From the NCBI RefSeq assembly GCF_014205335.1, contig NZ_JACHNH010000001.1:5760501-5824500 (forward strand): a DNA stretch of 64,000 nucleotides, given 5' to 3'. The stretch comes from Amorphoplanes digitatis. Its GTDB lineage: Bacteria > Actinomycetota > Actinomycetes > Mycobacteriales > Micromonosporaceae. Both the position numbers and the translations under genes were made by a program. The notes beneath the pieces were generated by a model. The model was not told the DNA's origin. It saw nothing but the letters and a program-made list of their open reading frames with translations, and searched no databases. This document shows, piece by piece, positions 1 through 9,282 of this stretch (the first letter of the stretch is position 1; each line of letters starts with the position of its first letter).

Positions 1-2
1 TG

Positions 3-35
3 ACCGTCAACTCGTTCTCCGCGTCGGTGAGCTGA
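3..35 (+). CDS. Possible 3' end of a gene entering from the left
   Basis: Reading frame 3 of the plus strand gives ten codons ending in TGA at 33-35 (TVNSFSASVS), and every third position is G or C, as in the real genes here. Only the tail is visible, so no function can be given. It would run toward the ABC operon and end just before the strong hairpin at 46-90. A second frame ends at 52 but has poorer third-position composition. Confidence 0.25.
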   Translation, partial: TVNSFSASVS

Positions 36-45
36 CCGGCGCGGC

Positions 46-90
46 GGCGTGACGGCATGTCCCGGACCACCGAGGTCATGCCGTCACGCC
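46..90. terminator. Bidirectional hairpin terminator between convergent genes
   Basis: A perfect 14-base inverted repeat, GGCGTGACGGCATG at 46-59 and its complement at 77-90, is separated by 17 bases. The stop codon of the minus-strand permease (84-86) lies in the right arm. No T-run follows, which is normal for high-GC actinomycete terminators. The position between convergent transcription units supports the call. Confidence 0.65.
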
Positions 91-905
91 TTGACCGCCC
101 CGTCCATGATCCCGCCGATGATCTGCCGGCCGAACAGGATGAAGACGAACAGCAGCGGCAGCGTGGCGACCAGGACCCCGGCGAACATCAGCGTGTAGTC
201 GGTGTAATACGTGGTGGAGAGCTGATTGAGGGAGAACTGCACGGTCGGGTTGTCGGCCTCGAGCACGGCCAGCGGCCACAGGAACTCGTTCCAGGTGGCC
301 ATGAAGGTGAACAGCCCGAGCACGGCGGCGCCCGGCCGCAACGCGGGCAACACGACGCTCCAGAAGATCCGGAAGGTGGTGCCGCCGTCGACCCGGGCCG
401 ACTCGATGAGTTCGTCGGGCACTGCCCGCTCGGCGTACTGGCGCATGAGGAACACCCCGAACGCCGAGACCAGGAACGGCACGATGACCGCCTGCAGCCT
501 GTTCTGCCAACCCAGCCGCACCATGATCATGTAGAGCGGGATGATGCCCATCTGTACCGGAATCATCATCGTCGCCAGGAGTACCACAAGCAGTCCGTCG
601 CGCCCGCGGAACCGCAGCTTGCTGAACGCGAACCCGGCCATCGAGCTGAAGAACACCACCGCGACCGTCACCGCGAACGAGGCGATCGCCGAGTTGGCCA
701 TGCCGAGCATGAAATGGGCGTCCTCCGCGCCGAACAGCCGCCGGAGATTGTCGGTGAGATTTCCGCCCGGCAGCAACGGCGGCGGCCAGTCGCCGATCAC
801 GTCGTTGGTCCGGGTGGCCACCACGAACAGCCAGTACAGCGGGAACGCCGACAGGGCGACCGCGATCAGCAGGACGGCGTGCAGCAGAGGATGTGATTTA
901 CGCAC
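84..905 (-). CDS. Carbohydrate ABC transporter permease, MalG type
   Basis: This 273-residue inner-membrane protein is one of the two channel subunits of a binding-protein-dependent sugar importer. Six hydrophobic segments are visible, starting near residues 10-30. The cytoplasmic EAA loop that docks on the ATPase reads ELIESARVDGGTTFRIFWSV near residues 163-182, with the typical invariant glycine. Length and layout match the MalG/CUT1 family. It is the last gene of a three-gene operon (binding protein, MalF-type, MalG-type); its GTG start overlaps the upstream permease by 8 bases, so translation is probably coupled. No ATPase gene is in the operon, as is usual in actinomycetes where a shared MsiK-type ATPase serves many CUT1 systems. 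The substrate cannot be told from this subunit. Confidence 0.93.
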   Translation of the reverse strand: MRKSHPLLHAVLLIAVALSAFPLYWLFVVATRTNDVIGDWPPPLLPGGNLTDNLRRLFGAEDAHFMLGMANSAIASFAVTVAVVFFSSMAGFAFSKLRFRGRDGLLVVLLATMMIPVQMGIIPLYMIMVRLGWQNRLQAVIVPFLVSAFGVFLMRQYAERAVPDELIESARVDGGTTFRIFWSVVLPALRPGAAVLGLFTFMATWNEFLWPLAVLEADNPTVQFSLNQLSTTYYTDYTLMFAGVLVATLPLLFVFILFGRQIIGGIMDGAVKA

Positions 906-1800
906 GACCGCCCCAATGTCGAGTGAGTAGAAAGTTGATCAAGGTCAGGAGCATGATGAGCACGAAGATCATCCAGGCGACCGCCGAGCCGTAGCCGTAG
1001 TCGAAGTCCCGGAATGCCTTCTCGAACATGTACATGGAGACCGTCTGGAACTGCCGCAGACTGCCGCCCGAGATGGCGAAACCACCCTGGCCGAAGATCA
1101 GCGGCTCGGTGAACAACTGCGTGCCACCGATCGTCGAAACGATCACCGTGAAGAGCACCGCGGGCCGGATCATCGGCACGGTGATGGCCCAGAACTGCCG
1201 GGCCTTGGTGGCACCGTCGATCTCGGCCGCCTCGTAGAGATCGCGCGGCACCGCCTGCATGGCGGCCAGATAGATCAGCGCGTTGTAGCCGATCCATCGC
1301 CAGCTGACCATCGTGGAGATCGCGATCCAGGAGGACCACTTGTCCGCGTGCCAGTCGATCGGCGGCACGCCGACCAGGTGCAGCATCCCGTTCACCAGGC
1401 CGGCGTCGCGATCGAAGATCTGGCTGAAGACGATGCCCACCGCGGCCACCGACGTGACGATCGGCGCGAGGACGCCAAGCCGGTAGAACACCAGCCCCCT
1501 CATGCGCTGGTTCAGCGCGTTCGCGAGGATCAGGGCGATGACCAGCTGCGGCACGGTGCTGAGAATCAGCATCCCGAGGGTGTTGACGATCGCATTCCAG
1601 AAATTCGGGTCACCGAACAGGGTCACGAAGTTGTCGAGACCCACGAATCCCTGAGCGCCGGAGATGTCCCAGGCGTGCAGGGAGACCCACGCGGTGTACC
1701 CCACCGGGAACAGCCCGAAGATCCCGAAAATCACGAAGAACGGAGCGATGAAGAGGTACGGGGAGGCCACCTTGTCCAGCCGGTCCAGCAATCGAGTCAC
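898..1800 (-). CDS. Carbohydrate ABC transporter permease, MalF type
   Basis: A 300-residue polytopic permease that pairs with the MalG-type protein downstream. Six membrane segments can be followed, beginning at about residue 15 (LFIAPFFVIFGIFGLFPVGY), and the EAA loop is seen near residues 200-220 (DLYEAAEIDGATKARQFWAI). The start is uncertain: the binding-protein stop TAG (1804-1806) is followed directly by TTG (1801-1803) and then GTG (1798-1800). I chose the GTG because it is the stronger initiator. Either way the gene begins 0-3 bases after its neighbour, so the genes are co-transcribed. Confidence 0.92.
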   Translation of the reverse strand: MTRLLDRLDKVASPYLFIAPFFVIFGIFGLFPVGYTAWVSLHAWDISGAQGFVGLDNFVTLFGDPNFWNAIVNTLGMLILSTVPQLVIALILANALNQRMRGLVFYRLGVLAPIVTSVAAVGIVFSQIFDRDAGLVNGMLHLVGVPPIDWHADKWSSWIAISTMVSWRWIGYNALIYLAAMQAVPRDLYEAAEIDGATKARQFWAITVPMIRPAVLFTVIVSTIGGTQLFTEPLIFGQGGFAISGGSLRQFQTVSMYMFEKAFRDFDYGYGSAVAWMIFVLIMLLTLINFLLTRHWGGRA

Positions 1801-1803
1801 CAA

Positions 1804-3087
1804 CTAGCCGGCCACCCGTTTCGCTTCGGCGACGGCGTTGGCCCAGGCCGCCTCCGGGCTGAGCTTGCCCTGTTCAATGGCGGTCAGCGCGTTTGTCACC
1901 CGATCGTTCACCGGGTTGTTGTCCGGGCCGAGATAGACCGGCTTCAGCGCCTTCACGCTGTCACCGAAGATCTTCCCGACCGGCGCGTCGTTGAAGTACG
2001 CGTTCGTGAAGTTCCGCACCGCCGGTTCGTCGATCGCCTTGGGCGACGACGGGAAGTTGTTCACCGCCTTGAACGCCGCCATCTGCCCCAAGGGACTGGT
2101 CAGGAACTTCACCAGCTCCGCCGCTTCCCGCTGGTGCTTGCTCTGTGTCGGTACGGCCAGGAACGAGCCACCGCGCACGGCGCCGTTGCCGGGCACCTTC
2201 GCCACGTCCCACCTACCGGCGTTCTCCGGGCCGGACTGCTTCTCGATGGTGCCGAGCATCCAGGAGGGGCAGGGGATGGTGGCGAACCTGCCGTTCTTGA
2301 AGCCGGCGTTCCACTGCGGGCTGTAGGCCGCGATGTTCCCGGACAGCCCCGCCTGGATCATCTGGACGGTCTTGTCCCACGCCGCCTTCACCGCCGGGTT
2401 GGTGTCGATGACCAGGTTGTTCGCGGTGTCGTAGTAGGTGTGGTCGCTGAGCTGCATCAGCATGTTCAGGTACACGCTGCCCGACGAGTCGAAGAAGCTC
2501 GCCCCGGTCCTGGCCGTCATGAACCTCTGCCCGGTGGCCAGATACGCGTCCCAGGTCGGCCACAGCGCGCCCACCTGGTCGCGGTCGGTGGGCAGGCCGG
2601 CCTTGGCGAACAGGTCCGTGCGGTAGCACATGCCCTGCGCACCGACGTCGGTGCCGAGACCGACCAGCTTCGCACCGTCCGACGTGAGCCCCTGCTTCCA
2701 CTTCCATTCGAGGAAGTCGCCCTGCAGCGAGCTCGCACCGTGGTCCAGCAGGTTGACGAACTTGTCGGGTCTGGCCATGAACTGGATGAGGATGCCCTCC
2801 TCCAGCGCCACCACGTCACCCGCACCGCTGCCGGAGGCCATCCACTGCTGCAGCTTGGGCGTGTAGTCGCCGAGCTTCCCGATGTTCTCTTCCTTGATCT
2901 TGATACCGGGATGGCTGGACTCGTACTGCTTGTAGAGGTCCTGGTAACCGAACTGGCTGAAGGTCTTGACCACCAGCGTGGTCCGGCCCGGCTCCTCCGA
3001 GCCGTCCGCGCCACCGCACGCGGTCGCCGCCACCAGCAGCGCACACACTCCGATGGCGAGCGGCGCCCGCCGTCCTCGTAATCTCAT
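1804..3087 (-). CDS. Sugar ABC transporter substrate-binding lipoprotein (MalE/family 1)
   Basis: This 427-residue extracellular solute-binding protein captures the sugar for the permease pair downstream. It starts with a lipoprotein signal: basic MRLRGRR, a hydrophobic stretch, then the lipobox VAATAC with the lipidated Cys at about residue 23. The mature part shows the family 1 fold signature, including TTLVVKTFSQFG near the N-terminus. The start at 3087 was chosen over upstream codons because the lipoprotein signal begins there and a GAGG sequence lies 6-9 bases before it. It is first gene of the operon, divergent from the regulator at 3258, which probably controls it. The substrate is unknown. 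Confidence 0.92.
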   Translation of the reverse strand: MRLRGRRAPLAIGVCALLVAATACGGADGSEEPGRTTLVVKTFSQFGYQDLYKQYESSHPGIKIKEENIGKLGDYTPKLQQWMASGSGAGDVVALEEGILIQFMARPDKFVNLLDHGASSLQGDFLEWKWKQGLTSDGAKLVGLGTDVGAQGMCYRTDLFAKAGLPTDRDQVGALWPTWDAYLATGQRFMTARTGASFFDSSGSVYLNMLMQLSDHTYYDTANNLVIDTNPAVKAAWDKTVQMIQAGLSGNIAAYSPQWNAGFKNGRFATIPCPSWMLGTIEKQSGPENAGRWDVAKVPGNGAVRGGSFLAVPTQSKHQREAAELVKFLTSPLGQMAAFKAVNNFPSSPKAIDEPAVRNFTNAYFNDAPVGKIFGDSVKALKPVYLGPDNNPVNDRVTNALTAIEQGKLSPEAAWANAVAEAKRVAG

Positions 3088-3161
3088 ATCTGCCTCAAAT
3101 CCGTAAGCGCTGACAGTCATCACGACGGCCTTGAGTAGGCGCGTTTTCCCGCCGTGCGGGC

Positions 3162-3167
3162 TACAGT
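3162..3167 (+). promoter_or_regulatory. -10 element (TACAGT) for the regulator gene
   Basis: TACAGT fits the actinobacterial TANNNT -10 consensus and lies exactly 6 bases before an in-frame ATG at 3174. Transcription would begin at or next to that ATG. It could therefore be a leaderless start, or the transcript could have an 84-base leader to the ATG at 3258, which has its own GGGGCGG. No good -35 is seen. The divergent binding-protein gene starts 75 bases away, so its control region overlaps. Confidence 0.5.
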
Positions 3168-3257
3168 CCAGCCATGCTCGGTCCCGATCGATCACAATCG
3201 ATCACTCGACGGGCAAGCCTCAGAACAGACACGACGGGACAGCCGGGGCGGTGCCAC

Positions 3258-4400
3258 ATGCCGACACAACGAGCGTTCAACATGCAACGCCGAGAGCGCC
3301 TGATGATCGAGCTCCGGCAGCACGGTGCGGTCCGGGTCGTCGAGCTCGCCGAGCTTCTGCAGGTCAGTCAGATCACCGTGCGGCGGGACATCGCCGCGCT
3401 GGCGCAGGCGCGGCTGCTCACGAAGGTGCACGGCGGGGCCGTGCTGCCGACGGAGCTCGCGCCGGCGCCCCGGCGAGCCCGAAAGCCGGCCACCCGGTTC
3501 ACCCTCGGCATGGTCGTACCGACACTGGACTTCTTCTGGCCACCGGTCATCGCGGGTGCGCGCACCGCATCGGCCGTGCTGGGTGTCGACATCCGGTTGC
3601 GCGGTTCGAGCTACGACGTCGGCGAGGACCGCCGCCAGATCACCCGGCTGCTCGATTCCGAGCAGATCTCAGGCCTGCTCCTCGCGCCGGACCTGGACTC
3701 CGAGCACGGCGAGGAGATGCTCGCCTGGATCGCGGGGCTGCCGGTGCCGTGCGTCATGATGGAACGGCAGACGCCGTCGGCGCGGCTCGACTCCGTCAAG
3801 GAAGCGGAACGGACTCCGCCGGCGAAGCGGAGCTCCGCCTCCCCGCTGGAATGGGTGCGCAGCGATCACGATGCCGGGGTCGAGACCGCCCTGCGCCACC
3901 TAGTACGCCAGGGCAACCGCCGGATCGGCCTCGTGCTGACTCCGATCAGCCCCAACGCCGACCACATCGCCCAGGGCTTCGCGCGGGCCTGTTCTCGCCT
4001 GAACCTCGCCGGCGACCTGGTGTTCCGTGCGTCGGTTAGGCCGGGCACACCCGACCACCGCAGTCACCTGGCCGCCATCCTGCGCCGTTGTCAGCAGGCC
4101 GGAGCGACGGCGTTGGTGGTGCACAGCGACCCGGACGCCATCTCGCTCGTTCAGTTCTGCGCCGAACAGGGCATCGCGATCCCTCAGGACCTTGCCATCG
4201 TCTCGTACGACGACGAGATCGCGCAGCTGGGCGAACCGCCACTGACCGCGATCCGCCCGGCGAAGGGCCACCTCGGCCGGATGGCGGTCGAGCTGCTCGT
4301 CTCCCGGCTGATCGAGGGCTCCCGTCGGCCGGCCCACCGCCTGCTTGTCGTTCCCGAACTCGTCGTCCGGAGCTCATCGGTGCGGCCCACCCGGCACTGA
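3258..4400 (+). CDS. Transcriptional regulator: DeoR-type HTH with LacI-type sugar-binding domain
   Basis: The protein has 380 residues from this start. Residues about 8-60 form a DeoR-family winged helix (RRERLMIELRQHGAVRVVEL, then VSQITVRRDIAAL and KVHGGAV, both family hallmarks). From about residue 85 the chain is instead a LacI/GalR-type periplasmic-binding fold (FTLGMVVPTLDFFWPPVIAG; later IAIPQDLAIVSYDDE, the typical LacI C-terminal motif). Such proteins sense a sugar and control adjacent uptake genes. It is divergent from the binding-protein gene, so it likely governs that ABC operon and itself. An ATG at 3174 next to a TACAGT box could add 28 residues if the mRNA is leaderless. The segment around residues 178-194 (KEAERTPPAKRSSASP) looks like a low-complexity insertion. 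Confidence 0.88.
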   Translation: MPTQRAFNMQRRERLMIELRQHGAVRVVELAELLQVSQITVRRDIAALAQARLLTKVHGGAVLPTELAPAPRRARKPATRFTLGMVVPTLDFFWPPVIAGARTASAVLGVDIRLRGSSYDVGEDRRQITRLLDSEQISGLLLAPDLDSEHGEEMLAWIAGLPVPCVMMERQTPSARLDSVKEAERTPPAKRSSASPLEWVRSDHDAGVETALRHLVRQGNRRIGLVLTPISPNADHIAQGFARACSRLNLAGDLVFRASVRPGTPDHRSHLAAILRRCQQAGATALVVHSDPDAISLVQFCAEQGIAIPQDLAIVSYDDEIAQLGEPPLTAIRPAKGHLGRMAVELLVSRLIEGSRRPAHRLLVVPELVVRSSSVRPTRH

Positions 4401-4457
4401 CCGGCTGGCATGATCGCTGACGGCAGTGTTGTCACAGGGCAGAGGGGTGTGGCGCGG

Positions 4458-5069
<612 letters not shown>

Positions 5070-5082
5070 GTGCCGCGCCCGG

Positions 5083-5844
5083 TCAGGATCCGGATCCGGT
5101 ACGGCGGCGCCGGTACTCGGCCACCACCAGCTCGGTCAGCTCGTCCACCGTCACCTCGGAGGTGCGGCGGTCGAAGGTGATCGTGCCGTGCTGGAGCAGG
5201 TTGACCCGGTCGCAGACGTCGAGCACCTGTGCGTAGTTGTGGGCGATGATGATGACCGAGACGTCGCCCCGGGCCTTGAGGTCGCGGATCAGGTCGAGGA
5301 TCAGGACGCCCTCCTTGGCGCCCATGGCGGCGAGCGGCTCGTCCAGCAGCAGGATCCGGGCGTCGGAGTAGACGGCCCGGGCGACCGCGACCGCCTGCCG
5401 CTGGCCGCCGGACAGCTTGGCCACCTCGGCGGAGACGTCCGGGATGTTCACCCCCATGTCCGTCAGGTGCTCGCGGGCCAGCCGGCGCATGGCCCGGTTG
5501 TTGAGCAGCGGCCCGACCCGCAGCTCCCGGTTGAGGAACATGTTGTGGTAGACGGAGAGTTCGTTGATCAGGGCGAGCCCCTGGTAGACGGTGTCGATGC
5601 CGAGCGAACGGGCGTGGTCCACGCTGCGGAGGACGACCTCCTGGCCGGCGACGAACATGCGGCCGGCGTCCGGCTGGTGGTACCCACATATGATCTTGAT
5701 GAGGGTGGACTTCCCGGCGCCGTTGTCCCCGATCAGGCCGAGCACCTCGCCCTTCTCCAGCCGCAGGCTGACGTCGCTGAGCGCGGTCAGCGCGCCGAAC
5801 TGCTTCCGGACATGTTCCACCCGCAGCGCGGTCTCCTCCGCCAT
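5083..5844 (-). CDS. Sugar ABC transporter ATPase (CUT2, single-domain FrcA-like)
   Basis: A 253-residue cytoplasmic ATPase with one nucleotide-binding domain. Visible motifs are Walker A GDNGAGKST (about residues 38-46), signature LSGGQRQ (about 141-147), Walker B ILLLDEP and the switch histidine in IIIAHN. CUT2 sugar ATPases are usually double-length, as in RbsA; the single-domain form resembles fructose-type FrcA. Its ATG overlaps the permease stop by one base (TGATG at 5842-5846), so it is translationally coupled to it. It is the last gene of the epimerase/binding protein/permease/ATPase group and convergent with the channel gene. Confidence 0.92.
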   Translation of the reverse strand: MAEETALRVEHVRKQFGALTALSDVSLRLEKGEVLGLIGDNGAGKSTLIKIICGYHQPDAGRMFVAGQEVVLRSVDHARSLGIDTVYQGLALINELSVYHNMFLNRELRVGPLLNNRAMRRLAREHLTDMGVNIPDVSAEVAKLSGGQRQAVAVARAVYSDARILLLDEPLAAMGAKEGVLILDLIRDLKARGDVSVIIIAHNYAQVLDVCDRVNLLQHGTITFDRRTSEVTVDELTELVVAEYRRRRTGSGS

Positions 5845-6887
5845 CAGGCGCCTCCCGTCCGCCGCAACCGCGACAGGTACTGGTTCGCGATCATCGAGAT
5901 CAGGATCGCGCTGCCGAGGATCAGGTTGAACGGATTGGCGCTGATGCCGATGAGGTTGAACCCGTTCTGTAGCTCGGCGAGGATCAGGGCGCCGAGCAGG
6001 GCGCCGATGACCGTGCCGGAACCGCCGGCCAGGGCGGTGCCGCCGATGACCGCGGCGGAGATGGCGGTGAAGACCAGCGCGGTACCGCCGCCGATGTTGG
6101 GGTCGATGCTGTTGATCCGGAACGCCTCCAGGATCCCGGCGAGGGCGCCGAGCACGCTCGCGATCATGAAGTTGCCGATCTTTATCCGGTTGGCCCGGAT
6201 GCCCGCCTCGGTGGCGCCGATCAGGTTGCCGCCGACCGAGATCGTGTGCAGCCCCCACCGGGTGCGGGTGAGCACGATGTGGAAGAACAGGACGATCGCG
6301 AGGCACCAGGTCAGCGAGGCCCAGTCGGCCGCGCCGAAGATCTGCTGAATTCGGCCCTGGGCCTCCTCCGGGATCTGCGCCGGGTACGCGTGCGAGGTGG
6401 TGAGCAGCACGCCGAGCAGGAAGTAGTACATGCCGAGGGTGGCCACCAGCGACGGCACCCTCAGCTTGGTGACGATGAAGCCGTTGCAGAATCCGATCGC
6501 CGCCGAGATCACGAAGGCCAGCAGGAACGCCGGCACCACGGGCACGCCGTAGAGGTCCACCGCGTAGTGGACCAGGAACGGCGCCAGCGCGGCGACCACG
6601 CCGACCGACAGGTCGATCTCTCCGCTGACCAGCAGCAGCACGATGCCCACCGCGACGATCGCGGCCGGCGCGGTCGCCTGCGCGATGTTGCGCAGGTTGT
6701 CGTGGGTGAGGAAGACGTCTTTGGACGCCTGGAAGTAGACGGCCATGGCGATTGCGACGATCAGGACGCTCGCCTCACGCCAGCGCACCAGCACCGTGCC
6801 GAACCGCCGCAGCACGGGCAGGAGGCGCCGGCCGCGATCGGCGGTCGGCGCCTCGTTCTGTCCCGATGAGGACTCGGTGGCCTGCAC
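5844..6887 (-). CDS. Sugar ABC transporter permease (RbsC/XylH/FrcC family)
   Basis: This polytopic permease has about 347 residues. The segment VSGEIDLSVG, near residue 94, and the later GGNLIGATEAGI and AAVIGGTALAGGSGTVIGAL are hallmarks of the BPD_transp_2 (CUT2) family. About ten hydrophobic segments are visible. The start is open: ATG at 6917 would give 10 more residues but has no Shine-Dalgarno sequence, whereas GTG at 6887 is preceded by GGAAGGGG five bases upstream, so I prefer the GTG. It lies between its binding protein and its ATPase. Confidence 0.92.
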   Translation of the reverse strand: MQATESSSGQNEAPTADRGRRLLPVLRRFGTVLVRWREASVLIVAIAMAVYFQASKDVFLTHDNLRNIAQATAPAAIVAVGIVLLLVSGEIDLSVGVVAALAPFLVHYAVDLYGVPVVPAFLLAFVISAAIGFCNGFIVTKLRVPSLVATLGMYYFLLGVLLTTSHAYPAQIPEEAQGRIQQIFGAADWASLTWCLAIVLFFHIVLTRTRWGLHTISVGGNLIGATEAGIRANRIKIGNFMIASVLGALAGILEAFRINSIDPNIGGGTALVFTAISAAVIGGTALAGGSGTVIGALLGALILAELQNGFNLIGISANPFNLILGSAILISMIANQYLSRLRRTGGA

Positions 6888-6925
6888 TGCGTCCCCTTCC
6901 CGGACCGTCTCGTGCATCGATCCAC

Positions 6926-8050
6926 TCACTCGTGGGCAATCGGTCCGGACCGTTCGACGAGTTTGACGTCGGTGGACGAGCCCTCGTACCGGGTCTGGGT
7001 GTTCTGGTACTGGGCGACGTTGTCCTTTGTCACGAACAGCAGCCCGGTGTTCGTCTGCGGCGGCGAGATCAGCCCGCCGGAGATCTTGTAGAGGTACAGG
7101 TAGAGCACGGGCAGGAAGCCCTGGAGGTAGGGCTGCTGGTCGATGGTGTAGTCGAGGTCGCCGTCCTTGATCGAGGCGAGCGTCTCCGGGATCAGGTCGA
7201 AGCCACCGGCCACCTTCAGGCCCTTGCTGCGCATGTCGTACTTCTTCACGGTCTGGCCGATCGACTGGGTCGACCCCGCGTCCACCGCCAGCATCCCGGC
7301 GAGGTTGGGGTGGCCCTGCGCGTACGCGTCGATGATGGACAGACCCTTGGTGATGTCGGCGTTCGTCGCGACGGAGGTGAACGTGATCGCTCCGCCGGCG
7401 TCCTTGAACGCCTGCTGAGCGCCGTCGATCCGGGGCTGGATGTTGAGCTGGCCCGGCGTGGCGATGAAGCCGACCACCTCGCCGGACTGCACCTGGGTCA
7501 GCGCACGCTGGCCGAGTGCGTACCCGGACTCGTAGAGGCCCTGTCCGACGTAGGTCAGCCGGTTGGTGCCGGGGTCCTCGCGGGCGCCGTCCGCGTTGTA
7601 GGACACGACCGGGATGCCGGCGTCGAGCGCCTGGTCGACCGGCGCCTTGAAGGCGGTCTTGTCCACCACCGCGATGGCGATCCCGTCGGCCTTGCCGCTG
7701 ATCGCGGTGTTCGTGGCGTTGACCATCTCGGCCACCACGGAGTTGGCCGAGCCCGTCCACTGGTACGAGCAGCCGAGCAGCTTGCACGCGTCCTCCGCGC
7801 CGTACTGGGTCGGCGTGAAGAACGGGTTGGTGGTGACGTGGTTGATGAAGACGAACTTCCAGTTCGGCGTCTTCGGGAAGTTGCCGACCGCGTCGGTGGC
7901 GGTCTCGTTGTCGCCGCAGGCGCTGAGCAGCCCCGTCGCCGCGAGCGAGGCACTCACCAGGCCGGTGCCGGCGAGCAGCCGCCGGCGGGTGACCCTACTG
8001 AGCTCGAGTTTGTCGGCCGCCTCCGCGACGGCAGGATGTACAGCAGGCAT
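6926..8050 (-). CDS. Sugar-binding lipoprotein of CUT2 ABC transporter (RbsB-like)
   Basis: A 374-residue periplasmic-binding-protein-like type 1 domain protein. The N-terminus carries a twin-arginine motif (VTRRRLLAG) and then the lipobox GLLSAC, so it is probably a Tat-exported lipoprotein with the lipidated Cys near residue 45. The fold is shown by WKFVFINHVTTNPFF and ISGKADGIAIAVVD. The start at 8050 follows AGGAGG (8059-8064) with eight bases between; an ATG three codons earlier would overlap that site. The next gene is the matching permease, and upstream is a secreted aldose epimerase, which suggests uptake of an aldose that mutarotates outside the cell. That substrate idea is inference. 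Confidence 0.92.
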   Translation of the reverse strand: MPAVHPAVAEAADKLELSRVTRRRLLAGTGLVSASLAATGLLSACGDNETATDAVGNFPKTPNWKFVFINHVTTNPFFTPTQYGAEDACKLLGCSYQWTGSANSVVAEMVNATNTAISGKADGIAIAVVDKTAFKAPVDQALDAGIPVVSYNADGAREDPGTNRLTYVGQGLYESGYALGQRALTQVQSGEVVGFIATPGQLNIQPRIDGAQQAFKDAGGAITFTSVATNADITKGLSIIDAYAQGHPNLAGMLAVDAGSTQSIGQTVKKYDMRSKGLKVAGGFDLIPETLASIKDGDLDYTIDQQPYLQGFLPVLYLYLYKISGGLISPPQTNTGLLFVTKDNVAQYQNTQTRYEGSSTDVKLVERSGPIAHE

Positions 8051-8063
8051 CTTGCACACCTCC

Positions 8064-8098
8064 TAGCCGCCGCTGCCGGTGACGGCAGCGGCGGGCTA
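8064..8098 (-). promoter_or_regulatory. Intercistronic hairpin before the binding-protein gene
   Basis: A 12-base stem (8067-8078 against 8083-8094, loop GTGA) is continued by three more pairs past one bulged base. It sits between the epimerase stop and the Shine-Dalgarno site of the binding protein, whose last base it reaches. Such hairpins commonly protect or separate the heavily expressed binding-protein message, or act as a partial terminator. Which applies here is not visible. Confidence 0.5.
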
Positions 8099-8109
8099 TC
8101 CGGACAGCG

Positions 8110-9282
8110 TCAGCGCGCTACGCCGAGCTGGTAGATGGTGGTTGTTCGGTATGTCTGCCCGGGTCGCAGGACGGTCGACGGGAAGCCGGCCTGGTTCGGC
8201 GAGTCGGGATAGTGCTGCGTCTCCAGGGCGAAGCCGTCACCCTGCCGGTACATCCGCCCGCCGGTGCCGACGAGCGTGCCGTCGAGGAAGTTGCCGCCGT
8301 AGAACTGGATGCCCGGTTCGGTGGTGAGGATGGTGAGCTGCCGGCCGCTCGCCGGATCGGTCGCCCGCGCGGCGAGCTCCAGGCGGGTGAACGTGTTGTC
8401 CCGCCGGTCGAGCACCCAGTTGTGGTCGTAGCCGCGGCCGATCACCAGCTGGGCGAAGCCGTCACGGTTGCGCGCGCCGATGGCGGTGGCCCGGCGGAAG
8501 TCCATCGGGGTTCCGGCAACCGGGTCGATCGCGCCGGTCGGTATCAGCGTGGGATCCACCGGCGTGTATTTACTCGCGTTCAGGTAGAGCTTGTGATCGT
8601 CGATCGTTCCGGTGCCCTCGCCGCCCAGGTTCCAGTACGCGTGGTTGGTGAGGTTCACGACCGTCGGCTTGGAGGTCGTGGCCACGTAGTCCATCTTGAT
8701 GGCGTGGTCGGTGGTGAGCGTGTAGGTCACCGTGGCGCGCATTTCGCCCGGGTAGCCCTGGTCGCCGTCGGGGCTGGTGAACTGGAGCCGCAGTCCGACG
8801 CTGTCCCGGTTCTTCAGCGGCGTGGCCGCCCACACGTGCTTGTCGAACCCGACCGTGCCGCCGTGCAGGCTGTTCGGATCGTTGTTGATCGGCAACTGGT
8901 ATGTCGTGCCGTCCAGGGTGAACCGTCCCTTTGCGATCCGGTTGGCGTATCGGCCGGTGATGCAGCCGAAGTACGGGCTCTTCGCCTCGTAGTCGGCGAG
9001 GTTGTCGAAGCCGAGCGCCACGTTGGCCAGGCGCCCGTGCCGGTCCGGCGTCTCGATGGTCTGGAGGATGCCGCCGTACGTGAGAATCCGTACCCGCATC
9101 CCGTTGGCGGTGAGGGTGTAGCGGTCGACGGCCGCGCCGCCGGCCGTCGTGCCCCACGCTTCCTTGGTGATCGTCGTGCGGTCACCGGCGTACGAGGTCG
9201 ATCCGACCACGCCGACAGCGCCGACCATGAGTGCCACCGCCCCGAGCCGGGCGGCAGTCCGGCCTGTTGAGAACTTATGCAT
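8110..9282 (-). CDS. Secreted aldose 1-epimerase (galactose mutarotase family)
   Basis: A 390-residue protein that interconverts alpha and beta anomers of aldoses. Residues 1-32 form a Sec signal peptide ending in TSYAGD, which is uncommon because GalM enzymes are usually cytoplasmic. Family motifs follow in order: LTYGGILQTI, FGCITGRYANRI, NSLHGG (the first catalytic His), TNHAYWNLGG (the second His), and EPGIQFYGGN with the Glu expected as catalytic base. The start codon has GAGGCGAGGC upstream. It lies 59 bases ahead of the CUT2 binding protein, so epimerase and transporter probably form one operon, the enzyme supplying the anomer the importer takes up. Confidence 0.92.
   Translation of the reverse strand: MHKFSTGRTAARLGAVALMVGAVGVVGSTSYAGDRTTITKEAWGTTAGGAAVDRYTLTANGMRVRILTYGGILQTIETPDRHGRLANVALGFDNLADYEAKSPYFGCITGRYANRIAKGRFTLDGTTYQLPINNDPNSLHGGTVGFDKHVWAATPLKNRDSVGLRLQFTSPDGDQGYPGEMRATVTYTLTTDHAIKMDYVATTSKPTVVNLTNHAYWNLGGEGTGTIDDHKLYLNASKYTPVDPTLIPTGAIDPVAGTPMDFRRATAIGARNRDGFAQLVIGRGYDHNWVLDRRDNTFTRLELAARATDPASGRQLTILTTEPGIQFYGGNFLDGTLVGTGGRMYRQGDGFALETQHYPDSPNQAGFPSTVLRPGQTYRTTTIYQLGVAR

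Noticed and set aside
1348..3081. 577-codon plus-strand frame opposite the first ABC operon
   Set aside because: It covers parts of two clear minus-strand genes, has no signal or domain, and its codon pattern is the complement of theirs.
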